From assembly GCF_027111355.2 (NCBI RefSeq), contig NZ_CP114291.2:1054001-1118000 (forward strand): a DNA stretch of 64,000 nt, in the 5' to 3' direction. A program made the translations under genes and the position numbers. Every line of letters starts with the position of its first letter. Position 1 is the first letter of the stretch. Below, piece by piece: positions 58,001 through 64,000 of the stretch. Source of the DNA: Flavobacterium eburneipallidum (GTDB taxonomy: Bacteria; Bacteroidota; Bacteroidia; Flavobacteriales; Flavobacteriaceae). A model generated the notes under the pieces. It searched no databases. It worked only from the letters and a program-made list of their open reading frames with translations, and was not told the DNA's origin.

Positions 58001-58484
58001 CACCACCAGCACCAGAACTTAAAGCACCACCAGCTGCACCATTACCACCATCACGTGTTATAGTACCCGTAGATGCTCCTGCTGTACCACCAGTACCAGC
58101 TGCAGTAGAGTTATTTGTTCCTCCGTTACCACCATCAGCTATGACTAAAGTAGCAAATGAAGAGTTTCCACCAGATGTATTCGCACCACCCCCTGTTCCA
58201 ACGGTTATAGAGTATGCACCAGATAAAGCAGATACAGGAGTTGTTGGATTTGCTGCAAAAGCACCACCACCACCACCACCGCCTCTTCCATTTGAGCCAG
58301 ATCTTGATCCACCACCACCACCAGCTCCCCAAGCTTCTACTCCTACTGTAGTAACTCCTGCGGGAACTGTAAAAGTCCCCGAAGCGGAATACGTTTTAGG
58401 TGATTGTGCTAAACCTGAAAAAGGAATAGCTATAAATAGCAGTAGCGTAAATAAGCTAATAAGAGGTAAAGTAGTTTTCTTCAT
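52038..58484 (-). CDS. Giant T9SS-secreted adhesin-like protein
   Basis: 2148 residues. Signal peptide about 1-26. A Gly-rich beta region (about 30-240) has long runs of Gly. PKD/Ig-like repeats follow (about 240-640, with PSAITGSTSFCGG and similar units). A jelly-roll-like region (about 640-820) and a LamG-like sugar or Ca-binding domain (about 1300-1480; WHHIGVSFDGTTAKIYIDG) come next. The C-terminal T9SS type A sorting domain has VEKLTLFNLLGQEMNSW and ends AKGESSKKIIVN. It is probably a surface protein. Its gene is markedly richer in G/C-type codons in the Gly-rich part. Confidence 0.9.
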   Translation of the reverse strand: MKKTTLPLISLFTLLLFIAIPFSGLAQSPKTYSASGTFTVPAGVTTVGVEAWGAGGGGGSRSGSNGRGGGGGGGAFAANPTTPVSALSGAYSITVGTGGGANTSGGNSSFATLVIADGGNGGTNNSTAAGTGGTAGASTGTITRDGGNGAAGGALSSGAGGGGAGSGGNGLSALLAVGGAGGAGGGGNGAAGVSGNTNGLNGNTFGGGGSGAVRTSGTRNGGSGANGQVILTWTCPTYSLTSTAIASPLCTGNGATVTLTGGTGLPTGNYTVTYSLTGANTATNATATMSVTSAGTGSFTTSTLNNIGLTNIQITNLSSGVSPDNCSNAITVNNTANVTLTAVPAQPSAITGSTSFCGGTSQSYSVTNVLGTTYTWSFPAGWSQTAGGTTNSITVTTNGNSGTVSVTPSNSCGNGTAQTLGVTSNSPTAAAGSALTTICSGATTVALGGSFGGGATSAVWSDGGVGGTFTNNTGSTPNTTTWTAPVAYTGTATLTLTTAGGSCGTTTASKTQVVTTGVFATVASSAITVNGSLTSPALGGSPASGTWTKISGPSGTVTFSNASNGSSTATVPTIGTYVFRWTVNNSCGTTSADISVTYLDANYHRDYTLFYEDFDATDGGWTNTTNTNGSWTRTDTFTGVAEIGENSFWRTNNFNDYANNAVIEITSPVYNFTGYENMLFNIDVRYDTETNVDGMRILYSINNGAFVQLGASGSGINWYNSTSVSALGSNGWSDNNATAALAFTPVGVGPNRFIRATTLLADGTFRNQSNVRFKVEFRSNGSTTDNGVAFDNVGVEGDAIVALADSPIAPANINQNLRLWFKSNAGIAATDGSPLTAWEDQAYDTSRADLINKENVKALTTDAPTYRDNAARNLNFNPVVDFNAANKDYMNGKGGLYSQDYFVVVYPDDVTQNTMGTNGRQIPLGGKSDEQSFHEDPTGLGLGNTTARYSTPEVIAHNVGAYAPGSGSPTPGVDSYGKSFSSTTVTYNEPLIINVKTNSSGTTTEIYKNGIKIDNLDGRTGDTGTGSLLNFYEYKNLPFYLGTGRSGISGRAFSALNGRLSEVVVYTAPNSALNQQKIQSYLGLKYGITLHATNSSNVSGVSLTTRLNDVNYIDSAGNIIWNTIGNTGYNYDVAGIGRDDDSQLYQKQSKTVNTTDDITIGLNTIAATNNLNPNTCNNRNFLVWGNNQGTLAAQAPVIVDMSTGITPTLTTNVEFVSVGRTWKVVEVGGNVPTARVSIPSIMLTATITPPGDFLMFISDTPVFNPTAEYRVMSVNGSNLETSYDFDGTKYITFGYAPERTFERCIKFNGTSDYLDAGKVLDLTPAFTVSAWVNRTTANRTIFSKRNSTFTEGYDLSINAAGRAEMSWFVGASKKTITSSAVIPVGIWHHIGVSFDGTTAKIYIDGINAVSTNLAGTPTAATNQSFLIAAADGVAPTSYFNGSIDEVRVWNVALNDAQFRYVMNQEILRNGTATNGAIVPNTITLNEISSIPWANLMAYYPMSTYTYTNAKDISNNNYTAALRNVVTVDRQTAPLPYISAANAPWESAGTWTNSTLQYIPNSNSIENGTKINWNIVRSTHNISSTTDKTVLGLFVNSGTISATNNTKIEVSHYLKLDGKIDLVGMSQLVQTQGSDLDVTSAGSIERDQQGQASKYNYNYWSSPVSPINGTANNTNYTVTGVMKDGFNTTPRNITWNTTYDGVAGNAGTPVSLARYWLYTFDNLPDSYANWQSISESFSLRVGQGYTLKGAGTATNFTFVGKPNNGTITGNSVSANQLLLVGNPYPSAIDGYQFINDNANINKGNGNGVATDGTLYFWEHAPSNNSHTLWEYAGGYGVLNLTGGLPPVAPAGINGVGTSSKTPKQYIPVGQGFFVYGNGTGGAVNFNNGQRAFVKETDATSTTLFRTKGTSKIPQVINSNTTVAYKKIRLGYNNKDNYHRQVLIGFMDDKATNGFDNGYDGEIMDDFPNDMYFLNSGKQLVIQGEGYFNTNMTYPIGVKTNTEGKVNFTIDEIENFDPQQPVFIHDNLTDTYHDIRTQNYEVTLPAGTNNSRFSLRFIDKTLNVTQNTVNDIRVSHIQNGNIVEIKNDLQDITVEKLTLFNLLGQEMNSWKLDNLDQQNIQVPLTNVSAGVYIIKVKTAKGESSKKIIVN

Positions 58485-58788
58485 GGTAATACAGTTTAAT
58501 GATTCTCTGTTTTTGTTTTAAAATAGAGTCTTAAAATTGTTTTTCATGAATTAAAGGTATTTGTTTTTTGTCTAAAACATAGATTAAGTGCATATAAAAT
58601 CGATGAAATACACAAATTAACAAAATAATGTAGGAAAAAAGAATTTATTTAAAATAAATAACTAACTGCTTTTTTTGATTTTTTATCAAAAAAAAGAAGA
58701 CTGTTGCATTTGTTTTTTTAAGTTAATAAGCAAAGGGGAGAAGAGTGGTTTGTTTATGTTGATTTGCTGTTTTTTTTTATACTGTTAC

Positions 58789-58817
58789 CTTTGTCAAAGT
58801 TTTAAAATTTGACAAAG
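58789..58817. repeat. CTTTGTCAAAG palindrome, copy 4
   Basis: 29 bp with a single change from the consensus (AAATTTGACAAAG arm). Confidence 0.88.
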
Positions 58818-58881
58818 GTTGCTATCTCCTGATAGATTTTATTACACCAAGCTACATATCGGTAATTGAAGAATTCGTCCC

Positions 58882-59016
58882 CGTCTGTTCGTTTTAAAGG
58901 AAAATGCGATAGCTTTTTCTTTAAAATGTATCGAGAACTTTAGGTTTAAAGGCTTCTCGATACAATTTCGAATAGTAAAGCTGTCGCATTACTATTCGAA
59001 ATCACTCGAAGAGACG
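58882..59016. repeat. Cloverleaf-like palindromic element, copy 3, inverted
   Basis: 135 bp. Its reverse complement aligns to copies 1 and 2, including the outer CGTC...GACG stem and the TGTATCGAGAA hairpin. Loops read GCGATAGC and GCTGTCGC. Confidence 0.9.
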
Positions 59017-59136
59017 TTCATTAAAATCAGAATTAAAACGGTGTGAAATCCTTGTTATCCGTGTGCCATTGTATCATACAAATAGTTAAAAAAAACCTCT
59101 TATTTCACAATGAGAATAAGAGGTCTTGCTATCTGA

Positions 59137-59355
59137 TTAATTGTTGATACTGTGTTTGATATTGTTTTTTAATTTCCAAAAAACAAAGGACAAGCCTACA
59201 ATAGCTAAAATCCATAGATAATCATCAATAGGTAATGGGGTATCTGTTTCTTCTAAAGTTCCAGTATCGTCAGTTGTTCCTGGGTCGGCCATCATTACAT
59301 AAGTAGCACAAAAATATAAGACTAGGGCGTAGATTTTTATTATATTATTTTTCAT
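59137..59355 (-). CDS. Small PID-CTERM-like sorted membrane protein
   Basis: 72 residues from ATG 59355 (or 75 from 59364). The signal peptide (about 1-22) leaves an acidic Thr/Asp-rich stretch (GTTDDTGTLEETDTPLP), followed by PIDDYLWILAIVGLSFVF and a Lys-rich tail. The PID motif, TM helix and basic tail match the PID-CTERM sorting signature of Flavobacteriia, processed in a way like exosortase substrates (from memory of the family name). It lies between two T9SS cargo genes. Confidence 0.7.
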   Translation of the reverse strand: MKNNIIKIYALVLYFCATYVMMADPGTTDDTGTLEETDTPLPIDDYLWILAIVGLSFVFWKLKNNIKHSINN

Positions 59356-59413
59356 TTGTATCATTTTTTATTGGGGTTAAAAATGGGCATTAGTAGGCTT
59401 TTTTATTGAGTAG

Positions 59414-59442
59414 CTTTGTCAAAGTTTTAAACTTTTATAAAG
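59414..59442. repeat. CTTTGTCAAAG palindrome, copy 5 (degenerate)
   Basis: The left arm is intact. The right arm has three changes, ACTTTTATAAAG. Confidence 0.75.
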
Positions 59443-59467
59443 CTTGATTTTTTTGTGCTAGGTTTAT

Positions 59468-59496
59468 CTTTGTCAAAGTTCAAAACTTTGACAAAG
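59468..59496. repeat. CTTTGTCAAAG palindrome, copy 6
   Basis: 29 bp with perfect 13-bp arms, 18 nt downstream of the M14 gene stop. It may help end that transcript. Confidence 0.9.
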
Positions 59497-59514
59497 ATTT
59501 TCCTGACTGACAGT

Positions 59515-62500
59515 TTAATTCACTATTTTCTTACTGATTACTTTTTTGCTGCTTGCTGTTACTTTTACAATCAAAACCTGATTAGCGATTTTGGCAGTAT
59601 CGATGCTAAATTCTTTGGCATTGATATTGTTTTTTTCGATTAGCAAACTTCCTTTGGTATCAAATAGTTGAATGCTTTCAATATTTTCAGCATCGGATTT
59701 GATGTGAATTGCAGCTTTAGATTTGTATATAGTTACATTATTGTCATTCAATTCTGGATTAACAATTCCTAGCGTTTTTTGATATTTCAAAGCAAATCTA
59801 GTATTGTCTGTTCCAGCAGTGGCAGAGAATGAGTAAGAGCTTGTTTTCAAATCGGTTTCAGCACCTGTGTTATTGTCTTTCAAGATGATGTCTTGATTTC
59901 CAGAGAACAAACCATCTACATGGTCAATAGTTATTTCAAAATTCCCAGCTGTTTCTGCTTTGAATGCAAGAGGAACAATATCTGTATAGTCAAAAGGAAT
60001 GGCTCTACCTTGGATTACAAATTCTTCGTTTTCGACTAATGAGGTCAATGCGGTAGGATTATCGTTAAAGTATCTTCCGTCTATTGTAGCATCAATTCCA
60101 GCAGTAGCTCCAGTCATATAGGCAACCATCATTTGGTTAACAGGTTCGCTGTTTTTAGAAAGGTTCAGCCAAATTCTGTTTTTTTCGATAGCTTTAGTTC
60201 TTAAAAACTGATTGGCATTATTGCCTATACGCATGCCATTGTTGAAAATGAGGTTAGACAAAGTTGCTTTGTAGATAAATCCTTGCCCTACTTGGATGAT
60301 ACCATTAGGGATGATGCTACTACCGCCTCCGCCATTGGCTACTCCACCAGCAGTGGTGTATGTGGCATAAGAACTGGTGGCTGCATTATTGGTTTTTCTC
60401 CAAAAGTATAATGCTTCTATAACGCTGTTGGCACCTATAAAATCATCGGCATCAATAGTAGATGGATAAGGGTTTCCTGTGGCGTAATACCTGTTTGGAG
60501 TAATCCCTATACCAAAGCTTCCGTTGTTTGGCACACCTTGAAATTGACCTTCCCAAATGGTTGCTGTAGTTGGGTGATTGTTTGGCATACGAATTAAATA
60601 CCCAGTTGTTGGCGTAAAATTAGTCGCAGCTGGTGTAGGAACTACATTGTAAAGATTGGTTACTGGATTGTAAGTATAGAAACGGCTGGCCAATGTTTGA
60701 GCCGAGAACGATTGCAGTTGTTGACTCGCTACAGGAGAAGACCATAATACATAATCCAAATATTTTAATGCACTAGTTTGTCTTTTTACAATGATGTTTC
60801 CAGTGTTTACAGCATTGGTAGTTTGAATTAAGTTGGCATTATTGTTCAAAGTAAAGCTACCTGAACTTACCGTTATAGCACCTGTTAATGTTACATTAAA
60901 TCCAGACGGAATAGTAACTACAGCATTGTTGTTTACTGTTAGCGTGCAAGCGGTAATATTAGCAGCAACACTATAAGGTCCGGCAATAATTGCAGCTTTG
61001 CTAGCTGTTGGCGTTCCGTTAGACCAAGTTGCTCCATTCCAAGTGGTACTTTCGATAATTACATTTTGATTGGCAGTTATGCTCTGACCATTTCCATCGT
61101 TAAATGTCCAAGTGATAACAGTAGTTCCTGGAGTTGTAATTGGGAATACAGTAGGAGTAGTTCCTGTTATAGTTCCTGCGCAGGCATCTGTAGTTGTTGG
61201 TGCTGTTGGAGTTACCGAACACTGTCCTGTTATGTTTGCCAATGTTGGAGTTACTGGCGCAACGGTATCATCTATAATGATGTTTTGATCGGCAGTTGTA
61301 GTATTTCCGTTTCCGTCATTAAAAGACCAAGTCACTATCGTTGTTCCTTGAGTTGTAATTGGGAAAGTAGTTGATGTTGTACCTGTGATTGTACCAGCAC
61401 AAGTGTCAGTAGTTGTTGGTGCAGTAGGGGTTACGGAACATTGCGCAGTAACATTGGCTAATGTTGGAGTAACAGGTGGTGTTACATCATTGATTGTTAC
61501 GTTTGCAGTACAAGTACTGGTTTGTCCGTCAGCATCAGTAACAGTAAGGGTTACTGCTTGAACTGTGTTGGCATGAGTACAGTTGAAGGTATTTGGAGAA
61601 ACTGAAATACTTGTAATTCCGATATCATCTGTTGAACCATTATTTACATCAGTTGTCAATACGGTTAATGAACCACTACTGTTTAATGATAGCGTAGCAT
61701 CTTTGCAAATGGCTACAGGAGGAGAAGATATGATTTCTAATACTTTGAAATTGTCAAATCGAAACCCTTTGAAAGTTGTGTTGTAGCCGTGATTTCTATT
61801 GTTAGAATCGGTTCTTAATATGAATCGGAACTTTACACTTGCTTTATTGAATAATCCTGCATTTTCGGTTGCACTAATGTAATATTCCTCTAATACCCAT
61901 TTGTCAAATTTATCTCCGTCATACAAAGCTTGTCCGTCAGGTTGGAAACCTTTATCGGCTGTTGTTTTTGATGTTGTTGAAAGGGTAGTGGAGTAATCGG
62001 TTACAGAAGTTGTTGTACCAGGTTTTGTGTATTTTCCATTCATTGTAATCCAAGTGGTTCCACCATCTGGTGATCCTTGTAATTGCACATAGTCAAAACT
62101 TCTTTCTAAATCCCATTTAGCGTTAAATTGAATGGCAACTTGTTGTTTTCCAGCTAATGAAATAGCATTTGTTTGCGTTAGATTTGCAGTAGTTATTGCG
62201 TTGGCGTAAGATGCAGCAGTATTTGTTGTAATACCAGCAGTTCCTCCAAAACCATCTGTAGTAGTTATGGCCCAAGAAGCAGTTCCTGAAGCAGTCCAAC
62301 CAGCCAAAGCCAGTGTGGTTGGGTTAGCTAATGAGGTAAAAATGCTTGTTGGATTGTAATATTTTTCTATTCGAGTTTTATAAATGATGTAAGACCCGTT
62401 TGAAAGCGTAACTTCAAATTCAATTTTCTCTTTATTCGCAATAGTTGGGCTAAGAGTAAAATTTACATCTAGATTTCTTTGTTGTAAAACTGTCATTCCT

Positions 62501-64000
62501 GTTTGAACGGCAACATTAGTAACGGATAGAATATTTGAAGAAATAGGAGTAACCGTTAGAGTGAAATCTCCATCCGTTTGTCCTACTCTTTCAAGTCCAA
62601 AGTTTAAAGTCCCACTAGTACTTGTAATATCTGATTTAGTTAAATCGTGTAATTTTGCATATACCCCGCTGTAATAAGCAGCAATGAAATTCATTCTTAC
62701 TGCTCTTTTTGCTATTGGTGTTATTTGGGTTGGTGTTGGCCAAAAACCACCTTCACCTGTTGGGGCTCCATTTTCAGGCGTCCAGCATAAAGTGTTTTTT
62801 CCAGAACCTTCACTCATCCAATCATTACAGTTACCATTGTTCCAATAGCTGATATTAGGACTTGATCCGTAAGCATATCTGCTGAATTGGGTCATGTCGT
62901 GAGAATATTGATAGTATTCATTTTCTCTTCCTGTGGGTACTCCTGGATTTGTAGCTAGATTATTGGTTCTATAAAAAGCAGCTCTACCATGAAGGGCGGC
63001 ATTTTTGTAGGCGTGATGGTTTACAGATGTTTTGAAATTATGTAATAAGAAAAAATCTCTTATTATTGAAGTTTCAGCTTCAGAGAATCCAGCAGTTCCT
63101 CTGTAAGTGTCGTCACATCCATCAGGAGAAGATCCTTCATCGTCATAACCCCAATACGTTCCCCAGTTTCTGTTCAGGTCAATACCATCTAAATAAGTAG
63201 TACAAGCTCCAGTTTCTCTTCTGTTTTTTCTTTGCATTCCTCCACCATTTGGTGATTGTGTTTGGTTGTAAGCCAAACCGTCAGGATTTACGATTGGAAT
63301 AAAATAGAGGTCGTGATGATCTACTAAATTCTTAACATCTGGATCAGTTGCATAGTTTTCTAGTAGATACCACATGTAGTAAGTTAGGTTCATTAAACTA
63401 GAAACTTCTCTAGAATGTGTCATTCCAGTATATAAGGTTTCAGGTTTGCTTCCTGTAATAGCTGAATTTGAAATTTTAACAACATAAATAGGTCTGCCTT
63501 CAATTGTTCGTTGGTCTGTTGGTGATGCATTTACTTTTGCAGTGATTAAGTTTGGGTACAAACTTCTCATCAAATCTAGTTGAGCATTGGTTTCGTCAAC
63601 CGTTAAACAGCCTCCAAAAGAAGCTCCTAATTGAAAGTTAGCTGGAACCGTCCAGTCAATTTCTGTGTTTTCAAAACGATGGGTTATGTTGCCATAAGTA
63701 GTCGATTTTAAACTTGTGGTTCTAGCATTATTTTTACTTTTATTTTTAGCTGATGCTTTCAAAGTTCTCAAGTTGGTTTTGGCTTGAGGTAAATCTTTCA
63801 CTGCTCGTTTTGCATAAAATGCTTCCATATCGGTAACAACAACTTGATAAGCTGTTACTGTTTTTACTTTTGATTCTTCACGAGTAGATAGCTCTATCAG
63901 TAAATTACCATCTGTATCAATTTGTGAACCACAATCTAAATCAAGTCCAAGTCTTCCCAACTTGTTCATTAATTCTGGTGTAGGGTTAGCTATTTTAATT
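59515..64000 (-). CDS. T9SS-secreted M14 zinc carboxypeptidase, 5' end cut by window edge
   Basis: At least 1495 residues. The frame is open to 64000, so the signal peptide lies outside. An ATG at 63969 is internal. The M14 domain shows zinc ligands in GMTHSREVSS (HxxE) and NHHAYKN (His), GIDLNRNWGTYW, and the catalytic Glu region CWTPENG. It is followed by a jelly-roll CBM-like region, then two HYR-type repeats of 73 residues each (DNA period 219 bp; 61066-61475), a beta-sandwich domain, and a T9SS type A sorting domain ending KKVISKKIVN. It probably trims extracellular peptides. Confidence 0.9.
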   Translation of the reverse strand, partial: IKIANPTPELMNKLGRLGLDLDCGSQIDTDGNLLIELSTREESKVKTVTAYQVVVTDMEAFYAKRAVKDLPQAKTNLRTLKASAKNKSKNNARTTSLKSTTYGNITHRFENTEIDWTVPANFQLGASFGGCLTVDETNAQLDLMRSLYPNLITAKVNASPTDQRTIEGRPIYVVKISNSAITGSKPETLYTGMTHSREVSSLMNLTYYMWYLLENYATDPDVKNLVDHHDLYFIPIVNPDGLAYNQTQSPNGGGMQRKNRRETGACTTYLDGIDLNRNWGTYWGYDDEGSSPDGCDDTYRGTAGFSEAETSIIRDFFLLHNFKTSVNHHAYKNAALHGRAAFYRTNNLATNPGVPTGRENEYYQYSHDMTQFSRYAYGSSPNISYWNNGNCNDWMSEGSGKNTLCWTPENGAPTGEGGFWPTPTQITPIAKRAVRMNFIAAYYSGVYAKLHDLTKSDITSTSGTLNFGLERVGQTDGDFTLTVTPISSNILSVTNVAVQTGMTVLQQRNLDVNFTLSPTIANKEKIEFEVTLSNGSYIIYKTRIEKYYNPTSIFTSLANPTTLALAGWTASGTASWAITTTDGFGGTAGITTNTAASYANAITTANLTQTNAISLAGKQQVAIQFNAKWDLERSFDYVQLQGSPDGGTTWITMNGKYTKPGTTTSVTDYSTTLSTTSKTTADKGFQPDGQALYDGDKFDKWVLEEYYISATENAGLFNKASVKFRFILRTDSNNRNHGYNTTFKGFRFDNFKVLEIISSPPVAICKDATLSLNSSGSLTVLTTDVNNGSTDDIGITSISVSPNTFNCTHANTVQAVTLTVTDADGQTSTCTANVTINDVTPPVTPTLANVTAQCSVTPTAPTTTDTCAGTITGTTSTTFPITTQGTTIVTWSFNDGNGNTTTADQNIIIDDTVAPVTPTLANITGQCSVTPTAPTTTDACAGTITGTTPTVFPITTPGTTVITWTFNDGNGQSITANQNVIIESTTWNGATWSNGTPTASKAAIIAGPYSVAANITACTLTVNNNAVVTIPSGFNVTLTGAITVSSGSFTLNNNANLIQTTNAVNTGNIIVKRQTSALKYLDYVLWSSPVASQQLQSFSAQTLASRFYTYNPVTNLYNVVPTPAATNFTPTTGYLIRMPNNHPTTATIWEGQFQGVPNNGSFGIGITPNRYYATGNPYPSTIDADDFIGANSVIEALYFWRKTNNAATSSYATYTTAGGVANGGGGSSIIPNGIIQVGQGFIYKATLSNLIFNNGMRIGNNANQFLRTKAIEKNRIWLNLSKNSEPVNQMMVAYMTGATAGIDATIDGRYFNDNPTALTSLVENEEFVIQGRAIPFDYTDIVPLAFKAETAGNFEITIDHVDGLFSGNQDIILKDNNTGAETDLKTSSYSFSATAGTDNTRFALKYQKTLGIVNPELNDNNVTIYKSKAAIHIKSDAENIESIQLFDTKGSLLIEKNNINAKEFSIDTAKIANQVLIVKVTASSKKVISKKIVN
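61066..61475 (-). repeat. Tandem HYR-domain repeat in M14 gene
   Basis: Two copies with period 219 bp (73 codons) and strong nucleotide similarity, including TTGTTGGTGC blocks at 61194 and 61413. It suggests recent duplication or recombination between units. Confidence 0.8.

Larger units (their letters stand above)
58485..59136. other. Long non-coding stretch with repeats
   Basis: No gene is visible. It holds a CTTTGTCAAAG palindrome (58789-58817) and the third, inverted copy of the cloverleaf-like element (58882-59016). The remainder is AT-rich and could carry the promoter of the 2148-residue gene on the minus strand. Confidence 0.7.

Noticed and set aside
57808..58521. 237-codon plus-strand frame, extremely Pro-rich
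   Set aside because: It is the antisense of the Gly-rich part of the 2148-residue gene, since GGN codons read as CCN on the other strand.

Overview
The window is a low-GC chromosomal segment from a Bacteroidota bacterium, most likely Flavobacterium or a close relative in Flavobacteriaceae. The reasons are: type IX secretion (T9SS) cargo with C-terminal sorting domains, a PorP/SprF protein, BamA followed by two OmpH proteins, a DUF6089 outer-membrane protein, promoter elements of the TAnnTTTG type, a scarcity of Shine-Dalgarno sites, and intergenic spacers full of the palindromic repeats common in this group. No rRNA, tRNA, CRISPR array, complete insertion sequence or prophage was seen.

Layout. 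1-603 is the 5' part of a DUF4403-type lipoprotein gene. 776-7871 is a six-gene tripartite efflux operon (ATPase, two MacB-like permeases, adaptor, TolC-like channel, second adaptor), followed by tsaB. 8745-13681 holds a DUF4377 lipoprotein, an MscS channel, an Nfu-type Fe-S protein, PorP/SprF, a gamma-carbonic-anhydrase-like protein and murI. 13881-21541 is a minus-strand envelope cluster in which transcription runs CBS-domain protein, nadK, DUF6089, uppS, bamA, long ompH, ompH. 21651-29881 carries pdxJ, an esterase-like hydrolase, a small membrane protein, tig, clpP, clpX, an inserted-looking fic gene, and serB. 30012-32288 is accessory: a GNAT gene, a REP/BIME-like inverted repeat and an unrecognised overlapping two-gene operon. 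32762-39990 contains an APC permease, a DegP-type protease, dapF, a GNAT gene, mltG, a DUF2279 gene and a lysozyme-like gene. 40072-43523 has a VapC-like toxin-antitoxin pair, an RsmI-like methyltransferase, a low-molecular-weight phosphatase and dnaA. 43700-51379 has a YbgC thioesterase, a YigZ protein, a HAD phosphatase, ribD, prmC, a four-helix-bundle gene inside inverted repeats, an ABC permease and hisS. 51486-64000 is a surface-protein region: a 2148-residue T9SS adhesin-like protein, a small PID-CTERM-like protein, and a secreted M14 carboxypeptidase cut by the window edge.

How it works together. Much of the window builds or maintains the envelope: BAM assembly, OmpH chaperones, UppS, MurI, DapF, MltG, DegP, efflux and T9SS cargo. 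The trigger factor-ClpP-ClpX block handles protein quality control. The most unusual signals are: (i) a 33-bp duplication of the clpX 3' end on both sides of a Fic gene whose catalytic His is replaced by Gln; (ii) a roughly 140-bp cloverleaf-like palindromic element in three copies; (iii) a short CTTTGTCAAAG palindrome in six copies; (iv) heptamer and 16-mer repeats inside prmC that match the repeat flanking the four-helix-bundle gene; and (v) an unrecognised two-gene operon joining an EVE/PUA-like sensor domain to a two-helix coiled-coil membrane protein, a candidate defence module.
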